DNA of 64,000 nucleotides from an uncultured Arachnia sp. GTDB taxonomy: Bacteria > Actinomycetota > Actinomycetes > Propionibacteriales > Propionibacteriaceae. Both the position numbers and the translations under genes were made by a program. The notes under the pieces were generated by a model. It was given only the letters and a program-made list of their open reading frames with translations, made no database searches and was not told where the DNA came from. The stretch covers positions 37,867-101,866 of the forward strand of contig CAKUBE010000005.1 of the NCBI GenBank assembly GCA_934636715.1, in the 5' to 3' direction. This document shows positions 27,658 through 36,148 of the stretch, in pieces (positions within the stretch are counted from its first letter, which is position 1; every line of letters starts with the position of its first letter).

Positions 27658-28227
27658 ATGAGCGAATCATCAGGTCCGAGAGTTGTGCGGGATGCGGTAT
27701 GCCGTTGGGGCGCGCTGCTCGCGGGGTTCGTCTTATCTCTGAATGCAGCAATGTGGTCGGGCGCGAATTCGGGCCTGCCGTCAGCCTCTTTGATTGGGTA
27801 CATCACCGGTGAAATTCGGGTCGAGTGGCAGTGGGATCAGGTCGCTGTCTGTGTTCTCGCGATGACTCTGCTGACGGGGGCTCAGCGTTGGGCGGTCGGC
27901 CGGCTGAACGTCAGCCAGCTGGGCGCTGCCGTGTGGCTGGCCGCCCTTACGATCTTCTGGTCTTTGATGATGCGCTCAGCGGGGTGGATCCCTGTCAAGG
28001 ATTATGGGTGCGCCCGGGCGGGGTGCTGGCCGGACGGAGTTCAGGAATGGCTGGGCTGTGCCCCGATGCTCCTGGCGTGCATAGCGATGGTGGTGATGGC
28101 GTGTCGCAGTAGGTCACCTTGGTGGCTGCGGGCACTGGTTCCGGTGTCGGTCTTCCTCGGCGCACGGGTCGTTCAAGTGATCCTGTGGGGGCCTGTCATC
28201 CTCCCCTGGCTGAACGCGCCCAGATAG
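27658..28227 (+). CDS. Membrane protein, unrecognised
   Basis: A 189-residue protein with about five membrane segments, beginning WGALLAGFVLSLNAAMW. An external loop carries two cysteines (DYGCARAGCWPDG) and a third lies in EWLGCAP, so a disulfide is possible. I do not recognise the family. Base composition is less GC-rich than the flanking genes, consistent with accessory or transferred DNA. Confidence 0.6.
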   Translation: MSESSGPRVVRDAVCRWGALLAGFVLSLNAAMWSGANSGLPSASLIGYITGEIRVEWQWDQVAVCVLAMTLLTGAQRWAVGRLNVSQLGAAVWLAALTIFWSLMMRSAGWIPVKDYGCARAGCWPDGVQEWLGCAPMLLACIAMVVMACRSRSPWWLRALVPVSVFLGARVVQVILWGPVILPWLNAPR

Positions 28228-28262
28228 CAGGCGTCTGAAGGGGTGCGGCCTAAGATGGCCGC

Positions 28263-28622
28263 ATGGCGTTGCCTCCCAGCTCGAAGTACATCCAGCGTTC
28301 CGCCGACCCTGTCGACGACACGGAACGCGACGCGATCACGCGGCGCCTGGGCGATGCCTTCGCCGACGGGCGCATTCCGCACGACCAGTACTCCGCGGAC
28401 ATGGACATCGTCTATGCGGCGCGGACCCTCGGCGACCTCGTCCCGGTGATCGAGCGGCTCCCCGCGGCCGTCGACAACGTCCCCGCGATCGTCGAGCAGG
28501 GGAAGCTGCCGGCCGGACAGGTCGCGGCGCCGCGGAGCCTGATCCCCGCGGCCATCATGGTCGGCGTCGTGGGGGTCACGCTGCTCGCCATGCTGCTCCT
28601 GTTGATCGCATTCCTCTTCTGA
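28263..28622 (+). CDS. DUF1707 domain membrane protein
   Basis: A 119-residue protein. The N-terminal 55 residues match DUF1707 (RDAITRRLGDAFADGRIPHD, then YAARTLGDLVPVIERLP), a short helical domain frequent in actinobacteria. The C-terminus is one membrane helix (PAAIMVGVVGVTLLAMLLLL). Function of the family is not established. The gene ends seven bases before the metallopeptidase gene, suggesting one transcript. Confidence 0.82.
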   Translation: MALPPSSKYIQRSADPVDDTERDAITRRLGDAFADGRIPHDQYSADMDIVYAARTLGDLVPVIERLPAAVDNVPAIVEQGKLPAGQVAAPRSLIPAAIMVGVVGVTLLAMLLLLIAFLF

Positions 28623-28629
28623 CGGACCT

Positions 28630-29520
28630 ATGGACGGCACCGCGCCGCGCCGCGCCGCTGAGCCGGAACCCCGAGCGCGAGGGACGGCTCCACTCGTGGC
28701 GCTCGTCCTCGTCCTCGCCGTGGTGGTCCTAGGCCTCGCGCAGTTGCGCCCCGCGGATCGTCCGGTCGTCGCGCCGGGCTCATCGTCGACGCCGACGACC
28801 GAGCCCTGGCGCCTCCCTCCCGTCTCCTGGGACCCGCTGCCCGAGCCGGACCCGGCCTCGCCGTTGTTCGCCGCGCAGTCGGCGACGATCAACGACGTCG
28901 CGCCGGTGACCCTGACCGGATGCCCCGCGCAGGCCCGGGGCGACAGCGTGGGGGAGTGGCAGGCGGCCGTGCGGGCGCAGTGGCACTGCGTGCACTCCGC
29001 ATGGCGGCCGGTCCTCGCCGAGTTCGGCCTCTCGACTCTCGAGCCGGCCGTCCACTTCTTCGCGGGCGACGGCGCGGGCAGCGAGTGCGGCCACGTCGAC
29101 GCGCCCGCCTTTTCTTGTGCCGTCGGCAGCGGCGCGGTGCATTTCGGCGACGGTCATCTAGCCCAGGCGCGGGCGTGGGACCTCGCCGTCGCCGAGATGG
29201 TCACCCACGAATACGGCCACCACCTGCAGGCCCTCTTCGGGATCACCGCGAACCGGCTCGTCGCCCCGGGCGGGCTCCAGCTGGAGCGCAGATCCGAGCT
29301 GCAGGCCGTGTGCTGGTCGGCGGCGATGACCTCCCGCAACGACGCGGTCGCCTTCGACCAGGCGACCTACGACGGTTGGGTCGCGCGCCTCGATCGCATG
29401 CGCGAGGACGCGACGCACGGCACGCGCGCGTCGCTGCGCTACTGGGGCACCCGTGGCCTCTACGCCGAGACGATGGGCGACTGCAACACCTGGGTCGTGG
29501 GCGCGGCGCTCGTCAGGTAA
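28630..29520 (+). CDS. Membrane-anchored neutral zinc metallopeptidase (YpfJ-like)
   Basis: A 296-residue protein with one N-terminal membrane helix (PLVALVLVLAVVVLGLAQL), a Pro/Thr-rich linker and an extracytoplasmic domain of the Zn_peptidase family. The zinc site is His193-Glu194-x-x-His197 (THEYGHHLQ), and the downstream SELQAVCWSA is where relatives have the third ligand region (ELQADC). The Asp of that motif is replaced by Val here, so activity is not certain. Cysteines at AFSCAV, SECGHV and TGCPAQ suggest disulfides outside the cell. Substrate unknown. Confidence 0.8.
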   Translation: MDGTAPRRAAEPEPRARGTAPLVALVLVLAVVVLGLAQLRPADRPVVAPGSSSTPTTEPWRLPPVSWDPLPEPDPASPLFAAQSATINDVAPVTLTGCPAQARGDSVGEWQAAVRAQWHCVHSAWRPVLAEFGLSTLEPAVHFFAGDGAGSECGHVDAPAFSCAVGSGAVHFGDGHLAQARAWDLAVAEMVTHEYGHHLQALFGITANRLVAPGGLQLERRSELQAVCWSAAMTSRNDAVAFDQATYDGWVARLDRMREDATHGTRASLRYWGTRGLYAETMGDCNTWVVGAALVR

Positions 29521-29802
29521 TTACGCGAGGACCCCGAGCACGGGGTTCCACTGCTCGACGCTGCGCTCCACGATCAGGCGCTCCGCCCAGAACGGATCCT
29601 CGTCGAGGAGCGCCAACACGGCGTCGGCGCTCTCGGCACGGAAGATCAGGAGCGCGCCGGGCAGGGGAGAGCCGACGTAAGGTCCGGAGACGACGAGCGG
29701 GCCGCCGACGAGCGTCGCGAGGTACTCGCGGTGGGCGGGGCGAACGGCGTCGAGGGCCGCGGCGTCGTCGACGTAGGTGTACTGGACGGCGAAATGCAAC
29801 AT
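29521..29802 (-). CDS. YciI family protein
   Basis: A 93-residue YciI-like ferredoxin-fold protein (HFAVQYTYVDDAAALDAVRP, HREYLATL, VSGPYVGSPLPGALLIF, DPFWAERLIVER). The conserved His and Asp of the putative catalytic pair are present (RPAHREY, DEDPFW). Role in cells is poorly defined. Its TAA abuts the stop of the converging metallopeptidase gene. Confidence 0.85.
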   Translation of the reverse strand: MLHFAVQYTYVDDAAALDAVRPAHREYLATLVGGPLVVSGPYVGSPLPGALLIFRAESADAVLALLDEDPFWAERLIVERSVEQWNPVLGVLA

Positions 29803-29820
29803 GGGGTAACCGTACTCGGG

Positions 29821-29875
29821 TTCATTTGGTTTCGACTCGCCGGCTCGCTGCGCTCGCGCGGCGGCTCAACCAGCG
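29821..29875 (-). repeat. Dispersed hairpin repeat, copy 2 (reverse orientation)
   Basis: The reverse complement starts CGCTGGTTGAGCCG and ends GTCGAAACCAAATGAA, matching the frame of the copies at 3327 and 54289. The inner part is GCGCGAGCGCAGCGAGC instead of GCGCGAAGCGC. The infA promoter begins just downstream. Confidence 0.72.
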
Positions 29876-29885
29876 CGGAGCTGGT

Positions 29886-29914
29886 TTGGGTTCCACGCGG
29901 ACGCAGCGTAAAAT
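29886..29914 (+). promoter_or_regulatory. infA promoter
   Basis: TTGGGT, 17 bases, TAAAAT: a good sigma-70-type promoter about 72 bases before the infA ATG. It makes the alpha-type block independent of the distant spc block. Confidence 0.7.
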
Positions 29915-29985
29915 CACCGGTTGAACAGCCTCCGACGGCACCCGTTGCCGCCAGACGTGAAGAGGCGAGAACAGAATGAGAGTTC

Positions 29986-30207
29986 ATGGCGAAGAAAGAA
30001 GGAGCCCTCGAGCTTGAGGGCACCGTGGTCGAGGCACTGCCCAACGCGATGTTCCGCGTGGAGCTGGCCAACGGTCACAAGGTTCTGACGACCATCAGCG
30101 GCAAGATGCGCCAGCACTACATCCGCATCCTGCCCGCGGACCGTGTCGTCGTGGAGCTGTCCCCCTACGACCTGACGCGCGGCCGGATCGTCTACCGGCA
30201 CAAGTAG
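29986..30207 (+). CDS. infA: Translation initiation factor IF-1
   Basis: A 73-residue IF-1, a single S1/OB-fold protein binding the 30S A site. [20 protein letters not shown] and [16 protein letters not shown] are diagnostic. It usually follows map; here it is 14 kb away from map. It has its own promoter and is followed by a hairpin with a T-run. Confidence 0.98.
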   Translation: MAKKEGALELEGTVVEALPNAMFRVELANGHKVLTTISGKMRQHYIRILPADRVVVELSPYDLTRGRIVYRHK

Positions 30208-30225
30208 ACGCCGCACGCCTGACGA

Positions 30226-30258
30226 CGCGCCCGTCCCCGCTCGGGGAGGGCGCGTTTT
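30226..30258 (+). terminator. Rho-independent terminator after infA
   Basis: CGCGCCC-G-TCCCC pairs with GGGGA-GGGCGCG (one bulged base) and TTTT follows. It should separate infA from rpmJ, which has its own promoter. Confidence 0.75.
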
Positions 30259-30280
30259 GGCGTTCGGAGCCGACGGCGTT

Positions 30281-30310
30281 TTGGGGATTCCCGGCGCGGT
30301 GCCGTAAGGT
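30281..30310 (+). promoter_or_regulatory. Promoter of the rpmJ-rpsM-rpsK-rpsD-rpoA-rplQ block
   Basis: TTGGGG, 18 bases, TAAGGT, fitting the TANNNT -10 type. It lies between the infA terminator and rpmJ, leaving a leader of about 110 bases. Confidence 0.5.
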
Positions 30311-30427
30311 TGTGCGTCGGTCGTCTCTGCCCGGACGCGCTCACGCGCCTGGGGCGATGACCGAGTTCATCCAACACAAGATTGGGCGCGTCCGCGCTCC
30401 CAGTCGCCGATTGAAAAGGTTGCTCGA

Positions 30428-30541
30428 ATGAAGGTTCAGCCGAGCGTCAAGAAGATCTGCGACAAGTGCAAGGTCATCCGCCGGCACGGTCGTGTGATGG
30501 TGATCTGCGACAACCCGCGCCACAAGCAGCGGCAGGGCTGA
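30428..30541 (+). CDS. rpmJ: 50S ribosomal protein L36
   Basis: A 37-residue L36 ([20 protein letters not shown]). Cys11, Cys14, Cys27 and His32 form the zinc site, so this is the zinc-containing form. Position between infA and rpsM is canonical. Confidence 0.97.
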
Positions 30542-30789
30542 CCCCGAGGCCTCGGGCCTCGGGCGAGTAGAACACCGCGGAAGAGGGAGAACCTCCCCGC
30601 TCCGCCGACAACTGAAGCAACGTGCACGCACGGGTCCCTCCAGGACCCCCACCCTTGGACGAAGGCCAAGGCCCCGTCGGCGCCCCAGAGGCACCACAGG
30701 CGGCGGGGACGCGTCACGCCACACACCTTCGCGGTCCTGAGACCAGCCCGGAAGGGCAGGGACCGAAAACTTTGGAAAGGTACCGCCTG
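30542..30789 (+). promoter_or_regulatory. Structured leader between rpmJ and rpsM
   Basis: This 248-base gap has no gene. It holds several hairpins: CCCGAGG-CCTCGGG near 30544, GGGTCC-CTCCA-GGACCC near 30632, and CCTTGG-ACGAAGG-CCAAGG near 30653. It may carry a promoter or the site where a ribosomal protein (S4 or S13) represses the operon. No known leader class is recognised. Confidence 0.45.
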
Positions 30790-31164
30790 ATGGCACGCCT
30801 CATTGGTGTCGACCTCCCGCGCGAAAAGCGCCTCGAGGTTGCACTGACCTACATCTTCGGCATCGGAAAGACCCGTGCCGCCGAGACCCTCGCCGCCACC
30901 GGTGTGAACGGCGATCTCCGAGTCCACCAGCTGACCGACGACCAGCTCGTCGCGCTGCGCGACCACATCGAGGCCAACTACGAGACCGAAGGTGACCTGC
31001 GCCGCAGCGTCGCCGCAGACATCCGTCGCAAGGTCGAGATCGGCAACTACCAGGGCCGCCGCCACCGCAGCGGGCTCCCGGTTCGTGGTCAGCGCACCCG
31101 CACCAACGCGCGCACCCGCAAGGGCAAGAAGAAGGCCGTCGCTGGCAAGAAGAAGGCGCGCTGA
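30790..31164 (+). CDS. rpsM: 30S ribosomal protein S13
   Basis: A 124-residue S13 from ATG 30790 ([20 protein letters not shown]) with GGAAAGG upstream. The C-terminal [20 protein letters not shown] and Lys-rich tail contact the P-site tRNA. S13 also forms bridges to the 50S. The longer open frame upstream is the structured leader and is not coding. Confidence 0.98.
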   Translation: MARLIGVDLPREKRLEVALTYIFGIGKTRAAETLAATGVNGDLRVHQLTDDQLVALRDHIEANYETEGDLRRSVAADIRRKVEIGNYQGRRHRSGLPVRGQRTRTNARTRKGKKKAVAGKKKAR

Positions 31165-31209
31165 CCCTGACGGGTCGGGCCTTCTCGGGACTCAAGGAGT
31201 AAAGACTTA

Positions 31210-31617
31210 ATGGCTACTGCAAGCCGCAAGGCGGCCGCCAAGACCAAGGTGCGCCGCAAGGAAAAGAAGAACGTGCTCGCCGGCCAGGCGCACATCAAGA
31301 GCACCTTCAACAACACCATCATCTCGATCACGGACCCCAACGGCGCTGTGATCTCCTGGGCCTCTGCCGGCACCGTCGGCTTCAAGGGCTCCCGCAAGTC
31401 GACGCCGTTCGCCGCCCAGATGGCCGCTGAGGCCGCGGGCCGCCGCGCCATGGAGCACGGCATGAAGCGCGTCGACGTGTTCGTCAAGGGTCCCGGCTCC
31501 GGCCGCGAGACCGCGATCCGCTCGCTCGGTGCCGTCGGCCTCGAGGTTGGCGCGATCTCCGACGTGACCCCGGTGCCGCACAACGGCTGCCGTCCGCCCA
31601 AGCGCCGTCGCGTCTGA
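31210..31617 (+). CDS. rpsK: 30S ribosomal protein S11
   Basis: A 135-residue S11 ([40 protein letters not shown] and the C-terminal [17 protein letters not shown]). It lies on the 30S platform near the mRNA exit. AAGGAGTAAAG precedes the ATG. The basic N-terminus is an actinobacterial feature. Confidence 0.98.
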   Translation: MATASRKAAAKTKVRRKEKKNVLAGQAHIKSTFNNTIISITDPNGAVISWASAGTVGFKGSRKSTPFAAQMAAEAAGRRAMEHGMKRVDVFVKGPGSGRETAIRSLGAVGLEVGAISDVTPVPHNGCRPPKRRRV

Positions 31618-31641
31618 GCCCGAGAGTAAAGGACTAACACC

Positions 31642-32247
31642 ATGGCTCGTTACACCGGCCCAATGACCAAGAAGTCCCGTCGCCTCGGGACTGACCTCGT
31701 CGGCAACGACAAGGCCTTCGAGCGCCGTCCGTACCCCCCGGGTGTCCACGGCCGCGGCCGCACCAAGGACTCGGAGTACTCGCTGCAGCTCAAGGAGAAG
31801 CAGAAGGCGCGCTTCGCGTACGGCGTGCTGGAGAAGCAGTTCCGCCGCTACTACGAGGAGGCCGACCGTCACCCCGGCAAGACCGGTGACCGTCTGCTGC
31901 AGATCCTCGAGTCGCGTCTCGACAACGTCGTGTACCGCGCCGGCTTCGCTGCGACCCGCCGCCAGGCGCGCCAGCTCGTCGTGCACGGCCACTTCCTCGT
32001 CAACGGCACCCGCGTCGACATCCCGTCGTACCGCGTCCGCGCCCACGACATCATCGACGTCGCCGAGAAGTCGCTGAACCTGACCCCGTTCATCATCGCC
32101 CGTGAGACCCACGGCGAGCGCGCCGTTCCGGCGTGGCTCGAGGCGCGCCCCAACCGGATGCGCATCCTGGTCCACCAGCTCCCGGTCCGCGAGCAGATCG
32201 CGATCGACGTCCAGGAGCAGATGATCGTCGAGCTCTACTCGAAGTGA
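31642..32247 (+). CDS. rpsD: 30S ribosomal protein S4
   Basis: A 201-residue S4 without the N-terminal zinc cysteines ([20 protein letters not shown]). The S4 RNA-binding domain begins [20 protein letters not shown] and [21 protein letters not shown]4 starts 30S assembly and in several bacteria represses this operon. A strong hairpin follows before rpoA. Confidence 0.98.
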   Translation: MARYTGPMTKKSRRLGTDLVGNDKAFERRPYPPGVHGRGRTKDSEYSLQLKEKQKARFAYGVLEKQFRRYYEEADRHPGKTGDRLLQILESRLDNVVYRAGFAATRRQARQLVVHGHFLVNGTRVDIPSYRVRAHDIIDVAEKSLNLTPFIIARETHGERAVPAWLEARPNRMRILVHQLPVREQIAIDVQEQMIVELYSK

Positions 32248-32258
32248 TCTGACGCGTT

Positions 32259-32291
32259 CGCCGTCGGTCGGGTTCCGCCCGGCCGACGGCG
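32259..32291 (+). terminator. Hairpin between rpsD and rpoA
   Basis: CGCCGTCGG-T-CGGG pairs with CCCG-G-CCGACGGCG. No T-run follows, so it may be an attenuator, a processing site or a weak terminator; rpoA must still be expressed from upstream or from an unseen promoter in 32292-32365. Confidence 0.55.
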
Positions 32292-32365
32292 ATGCAGGCC
32301 CACCCGGGCCACCCCTACCAAAGTTCGCGCCATCAGATAGCGGTTGGCGCGGGAAGGAAAAGTCA

Positions 32366-33376
32366 ATGCTCATCGCTCAGCGCCCGACCCTCTCCGAGGA
32401 AGTCGTCTCCGACTTCCGCTCGCGGTTCGTCATCGAGCCGCTGGAGCCCGGCTTCGGCTACACGCTCGGCAACTCGCTGCGTCGCACCCTGCTGTCGTCC
32501 ATCCCGGGCGCGGCCGTGACCAGCATCAAGATCGAGGGCAACCAGCACGAGTTCTCCACCCTGGAGGGCGTCGTCGAGGACGTCACCGAGATCATCCTCA
32601 ACCTCAAGGGCCTCGTGCTCTCCTCCGAGGAGGACGAGCCGGTGGTCATGTACCTGCGTAAGGCCGGCGCCGGCGCGGTCACCGCGGGCGACATCCAGCC
32701 CCCGGCGGGCGTGGAGATCCACAACCCGGATCTGCACATCGCCACGCTGAACGACCACGGCAAGCTCGAGATGGAGCTCGTCGTCGAGCGCGGGCGCGGC
32801 TACGTGTCCGCGGCGCAGAACAAGGACCCCGAGGCCGAGATCGGCCGTATCCCGGTGGACTCGATCTACTCGCCGGTCCTGAAGGTGACCTACAAGGTGG
32901 AGGCGACCCGTGTCGCCCAGCGCACCGACTTCGATCGCCTGATCGTCGACGTCGAGACCAAGTCCTCGATCGCCCCGCGCGACGCCGTCGCCTCGGCCGG
33001 CCGCACGCTGGTCGAGCTGTTCGGCCTCGCCCGCGAGCTGAACGTCGAGGCTGAGGGCATCGAGATCGGCCCGTCGCCCGTCGACGAGCAGATCACCGAG
33101 TCGCTGAACCTGCCGGTCGAGGACCTCGACCTCTCGGTCCGCTCCTACAACTGCCTCAAGCGCGAGGGCATCCACACCGTCGGTGAGCTCGTCGCCCGCA
33201 GCGAGGAGGACCTGCTCGACATCCGCAACTTCGGTTCGAAGTCGATCGACGAGGTGAAGGAGACCCTCGCGGGCCTCGGCCTCGCGCTGCGCGACTCGCA
33301 CCCGGGCTTCGACCCGCTGCAGGCCATCGAGCGCTACGACGAGGACTCGGACTTCGCCGAGACCGAGCAGTACTGA
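32366..33376 (+). CDS. rpoA: RNA polymerase alpha subunit
   Basis: A 336-residue alpha subunit. The N-terminal dimerisation domain has [20 protein letters not shown] and [20 protein letters not shown]; the C-terminal domain (from about residue 245) has [20 protein letters not shown] and [19 protein letters not shown]. It scaffolds beta and beta' and contacts UP elements and activators. AAGGAAAAG precedes the ATG. Confidence 0.98.
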   Translation: MLIAQRPTLSEEVVSDFRSRFVIEPLEPGFGYTLGNSLRRTLLSSIPGAAVTSIKIEGNQHEFSTLEGVVEDVTEIILNLKGLVLSSEEDEPVVMYLRKAGAGAVTAGDIQPPAGVEIHNPDLHIATLNDHGKLEMELVVERGRGYVSAAQNKDPEAEIGRIPVDSIYSPVLKVTYKVEATRVAQRTDFDRLIVDVETKSSIAPRDAVASAGRTLVELFGLARELNVEAEGIEIGPSPVDEQITESLNLPVEDLDLSVRSYNCLKREGIHTVGELVARSEEDLLDIRNFGSKSIDEVKETLAGLGLALRDSHPGFDPLQAIERYDEDSDFAETEQY

Positions 33377-33413
33377 CCGCCCACACCATCACTGAAACCC
33401 TGGAGTTCTAGCA

Positions 33414-33932
33414 ATGCCCAAGCCAACCAAGGGCGCCCGCCTGGGCGGCAGCGCCACGCACGAGCGCATGATCCTGCGCAACCTGACCGGTCAGCTCATC
33501 GAGCACGGTCGCATCACGACCACCGAGACGAAGGCCCGCCGCGTGCAGCCCCTCGCCGAGAAGGTCATCACCAAGGCCAAGCGCGGCGACCTGCACTCGC
33601 GTCGCCTCGTCCTCGCGACCCTGTTCGACAAGAAGAACTCGGCTCCCGAGGATCGTCTCGTGAAGAAGCTGTTCGACGAGGTCGCCCCGGCCCTCGCCGA
33701 CCGTCAGGGCGGCTACACCCGCATCACGAAGATCGGCCCCCGCAAGGGCGACAACGCCCCGATGGCGATCATCGAGATCATCACTGAGCCGGTGACGCCG
33801 AAGGCCAAGCCCGCCGCGAAGCCCGCCAAGGCCGAGAAGAAGGCCGAGCCGGTCGTCGAGGAGACCGTCGAGGTCGAGGAGACGCCTGTCGCCGAGGCCG
33901 ACGATGAGGCCTCGGCCGAAGAGGCCAAGTGA
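33414..33932 (+). CDS. rplQ: 50S ribosomal protein L17
   Basis: A 172-residue L17 ([20 protein letters not shown]). The conserved domain ends near residue 120 ([19 protein letters not shown]); an extra tail of about 45 residues starts with Ala/Lys/Pro repeats and finishes acidic ([24 protein letters not shown]). Such tails are common in actinobacteria and their function is unknown. Last gene of the alpha block, followed by a terminator. Confidence 0.98.
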   Translation: MPKPTKGARLGGSATHERMILRNLTGQLIEHGRITTTETKARRVQPLAEKVITKAKRGDLHSRRLVLATLFDKKNSAPEDRLVKKLFDEVAPALADRQGGYTRITKIGPRKGDNAPMAIIEIITEPVTPKAKPAAKPAKAEKKAEPVVEETVEVEETPVAEADDEASAEEAK

Positions 33933-33954
33933 CGATCTAGTCGCGTCAGTTTGA

Positions 33955-33980
33955 CGAGGGGCCGCGTGAGGGGCCCCTCG
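33955..33980 (+). terminator. Terminator after rplQ
   Basis: CGAGGGGCC pairs perfectly with GGCCCCTCG around GCGTGAGG, followed by TTCATTTCCT. It ends the ribosomal transcript before the ABC importer operon. Confidence 0.75.
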
Positions 33981-34039
33981 TTCATTTCCTGTCGGTGCCG
34001 CCCAGTATGGTTGGGCACCGTACCCGAGAGGAGCCCCCG

Positions 34040-35005
34040 ATGCTGCGCCGTTTCCTTGCAGGAGCCGCACTGTCCGCGCTGTTGCTCGCCGGCTGTGGCC
34101 CGGACCAAGGCGAGGCCTCGACCGTCGTCGAGATCGGCGCCGTGACCATCGTGTCGCATCCGTCCCTCGACGCGATCTACGAGGGGTTCACCGAGGGGCT
34201 CGCGGAGGCCGGGTACGTCGAGGGCGAGAACCTGAAGCTCGACTTCCAGAACCCGCAGGGCGACCAGCAGACCCTCGCCAACATCACCTCGGCGTTCGCG
34301 TCGAGCTCCTACGACCTGTTCCTGACGATCGCGACGCCGCCGACGCAGGCGCTGGCCCAGGCGGTCACGGACCGGCCGATCGTGTTCGCGTCGGTGACGG
34401 AGCCCGTGGGTGCCGGCCTCGTCGACTCGATGGAGAAGCCGGGTCACAACGTGACCGGCACCTCGGACCAGATCCCGCCGGATCAGCAGCTCGACCGGCT
34501 GCAGCAGATCCTTCCCGGGATCAAGAAGCTGGGCATCGTGTACACCTCCAAGGAGATCAACGCCGAGTTCCAGGCGGCGGCGATGGCACGGGCGGCAGAG
34601 GCCCGCGACATCGACGTCGCGACGGTGACCGTCACCGACTCGGCCGAGGTGGCGCAGGCCGCGCAGTCGCTCGACGTCGACGCCTACTGGGTGGGCAACG
34701 ACAACACCGTCGTGAGCGCCATCGAGTCCGTGGTCCAGGCGGCGGAGGAGAAGGGCAGCCTGCTCTTCACATCCGATGCCGACTCGGTCGTCCGCGGCGC
34801 GGCGGCGAGCCTCGCCACCGACTACAAGGCCCAAGGGGTGCAGACCGCGAAGATTGCGGTGAAGATCCTGAAGGGGGCAACCCCGGCGGAGACGCCCGTC
34901 GAGATCCAGCAGTCCCTGGAGTTCACGGTGAACCCCGAGGCCGCCCGGCGCATGGGCGTGGAGATTCCGGCCGACGTGATCGCGCAGGCCGACCACACGG
35001 TGTGA
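34040..35005 (+). CDS. ABC importer substrate-binding lipoprotein (COG2984), first copy
   Basis: A 321-residue lipoprotein from ATG 34040. The signal peptide ends ALSALLLAGCGPD. The mature part matches the ABC_sub_bind/TrpX family: IVSHPSLDAIYEGFTEGLAE, YDLFLTIATPPTQALAQAV, DRPIVFASVTEPVGAGLV and DVDAYWVGNDNTVVSAIES. Streptococcal TrpX relatives import tryptophan, but the family as a whole is poorly assigned. The next gene encodes a second, related binding protein, and permease and ATPase follow. Confidence 0.9.
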   Translation: MLRRFLAGAALSALLLAGCGPDQGEASTVVEIGAVTIVSHPSLDAIYEGFTEGLAEAGYVEGENLKLDFQNPQGDQQTLANITSAFASSSYDLFLTIATPPTQALAQAVTDRPIVFASVTEPVGAGLVDSMEKPGHNVTGTSDQIPPDQQLDRLQQILPGIKKLGIVYTSKEINAEFQAAAMARAAEARDIDVATVTVTDSAEVAQAAQSLDVDAYWVGNDNTVVSAIESVVQAAEEKGSLLFTSDADSVVRGAAASLATDYKAQGVQTAKIAVKILKGATPAETPVEIQQSLEFTVNPEAARRMGVEIPADVIAQADHTV

Positions 35006-35109
35006 ACCGTCGGCCGGACCGTGCGAAACCTCGCGTGTTGCCCTTCGCGGTCCACGCGTCCAACTACTGTGTATCCACATTTACCTGAAGAAGAATCCGA
35101 GGAGAGTTC

Positions 35110-36135
35110 ATGAAGCTCAAGACACTCGTTGCGGGAGCGGCGATCGCCGCGCTCGCGCTGTCCGCGTGCGGCGGCACCGACCCCGCGCCCACCCAGACCA
35201 CCGGCGCCAACACGCCGGCCCCGACGGAGACCGCTGGCGGCGGGGCGCCCGAGGCCGTCAAGATCGGCGCCATCACCTTCGTCACGCACCCGGCCCTCGA
35301 TGCCGCCTACGCCGGCTTCGTCGAGGAGCTCGCGGCCGCGGGGTACGTGGAGGGCACGAATCTCACCATCGACTCGCAGAACCCGCAGGCCGACCAGGGC
35401 ACGCTGACCAGCATCGTCGGCACGTTCGCGTCGTCGGACTACGACGCCTTCTACGGCATCGCGACCCCGTCGGCGCAGGCTCTCGCGGCTGCCATCACCG
35501 ACCGTCCCATCGTGTTCTCCGCGGTCACCGACCCGGTGGCCGCCGAGCTCGTCTCCTCGTGGGACGCGCCGGACGCCAACGTCACCGGCGCCTCAGACCT
35601 CAACCCGATGAAGGAGCAGCTCGAGCTGATCCGCGAGGCGCTGCCGGAGGCCAAGACCGTGGGCATCGTCTACTCCTCGGGCGAGGTGAACTCGGAGGTC
35701 CAGGTCGCGGAGGCCGAGAAGTACGCCACCGACCTCGGGTTCGAGATCAAGACCGCCACCATCACCAACACCAACGAGGTGCAGCAGGCGGCCGAGTCGC
35801 TGAACGTCGACGCGTTCCTGATTCCGACGGACAACGCGGTGGTCTCCGCGGCCGAGTCGGTGATCCAGGTGGCCGAGGACAAGGGCACGCCGGTGTTCGC
35901 GTCCGATGAGTCGACGATGGAGCGCGGCGCGGCCGCGGGCCTGTCGGTGAATTACACGCAGCAGGGCCGCGACGCCGCCAAGATCCTCGTGAAGATGCTG
36001 AACGGCACGCCCGCCAGCGAGATCCCGGTCGAGACCCAGAAGGAGTTCGACCTGTTCGTCAACGAGGCGGGCGCCACCGCGCAGGGCTTCACCCTGCCGG
36101 AGTCCATCGTCTCGCGCGCGACCAAGAAGTTCTGA
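35110..36135 (+). CDS. ABC importer substrate-binding lipoprotein (COG2984), second copy
   Basis: A 341-residue lipoprotein (signal ending ALALSACGGTD, then a Pro/Thr linker). It is clearly a paralogue of the preceding protein: FVTHPALDAAYAGFVEELAA, YDAFYGIATPSAQALAAAI, NVDAFLIPTDNAVVSAAES line up with it. GAGGAGAG precedes the ATG. It starts 104 bases after the first copy, which leaves room for its own promoter, and 13 bases before the permease start. Two binding proteins for one permease suggest two ligands or two affinities. Confidence 0.9.
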   Translation: MKLKTLVAGAAIAALALSACGGTDPAPTQTTGANTPAPTETAGGGAPEAVKIGAITFVTHPALDAAYAGFVEELAAAGYVEGTNLTIDSQNPQADQGTLTSIVGTFASSDYDAFYGIATPSAQALAAAITDRPIVFSAVTDPVAAELVSSWDAPDANVTGASDLNPMKEQLELIREALPEAKTVGIVYSSGEVNSEVQVAEAEKYATDLGFEIKTATITNTNEVQQAAESLNVDAFLIPTDNAVVSAAESVIQVAEDKGTPVFASDESTMERGAAAGLSVNYTQQGRDAAKILVKMLNGTPASEIPVETQKEFDLFVNEAGATAQGFTLPESIVSRATKKF

Positions 36136-36148
36136 GGCGGAGAGCCCC

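Noticed and set aside
33995..34039. T-box or tryptophan attenuator before the COG2984 importer
   Set aside because: The leader is short, holds only a weak GGTG/CACC hairpin, and has no run of Trp codons or T-box sequence.
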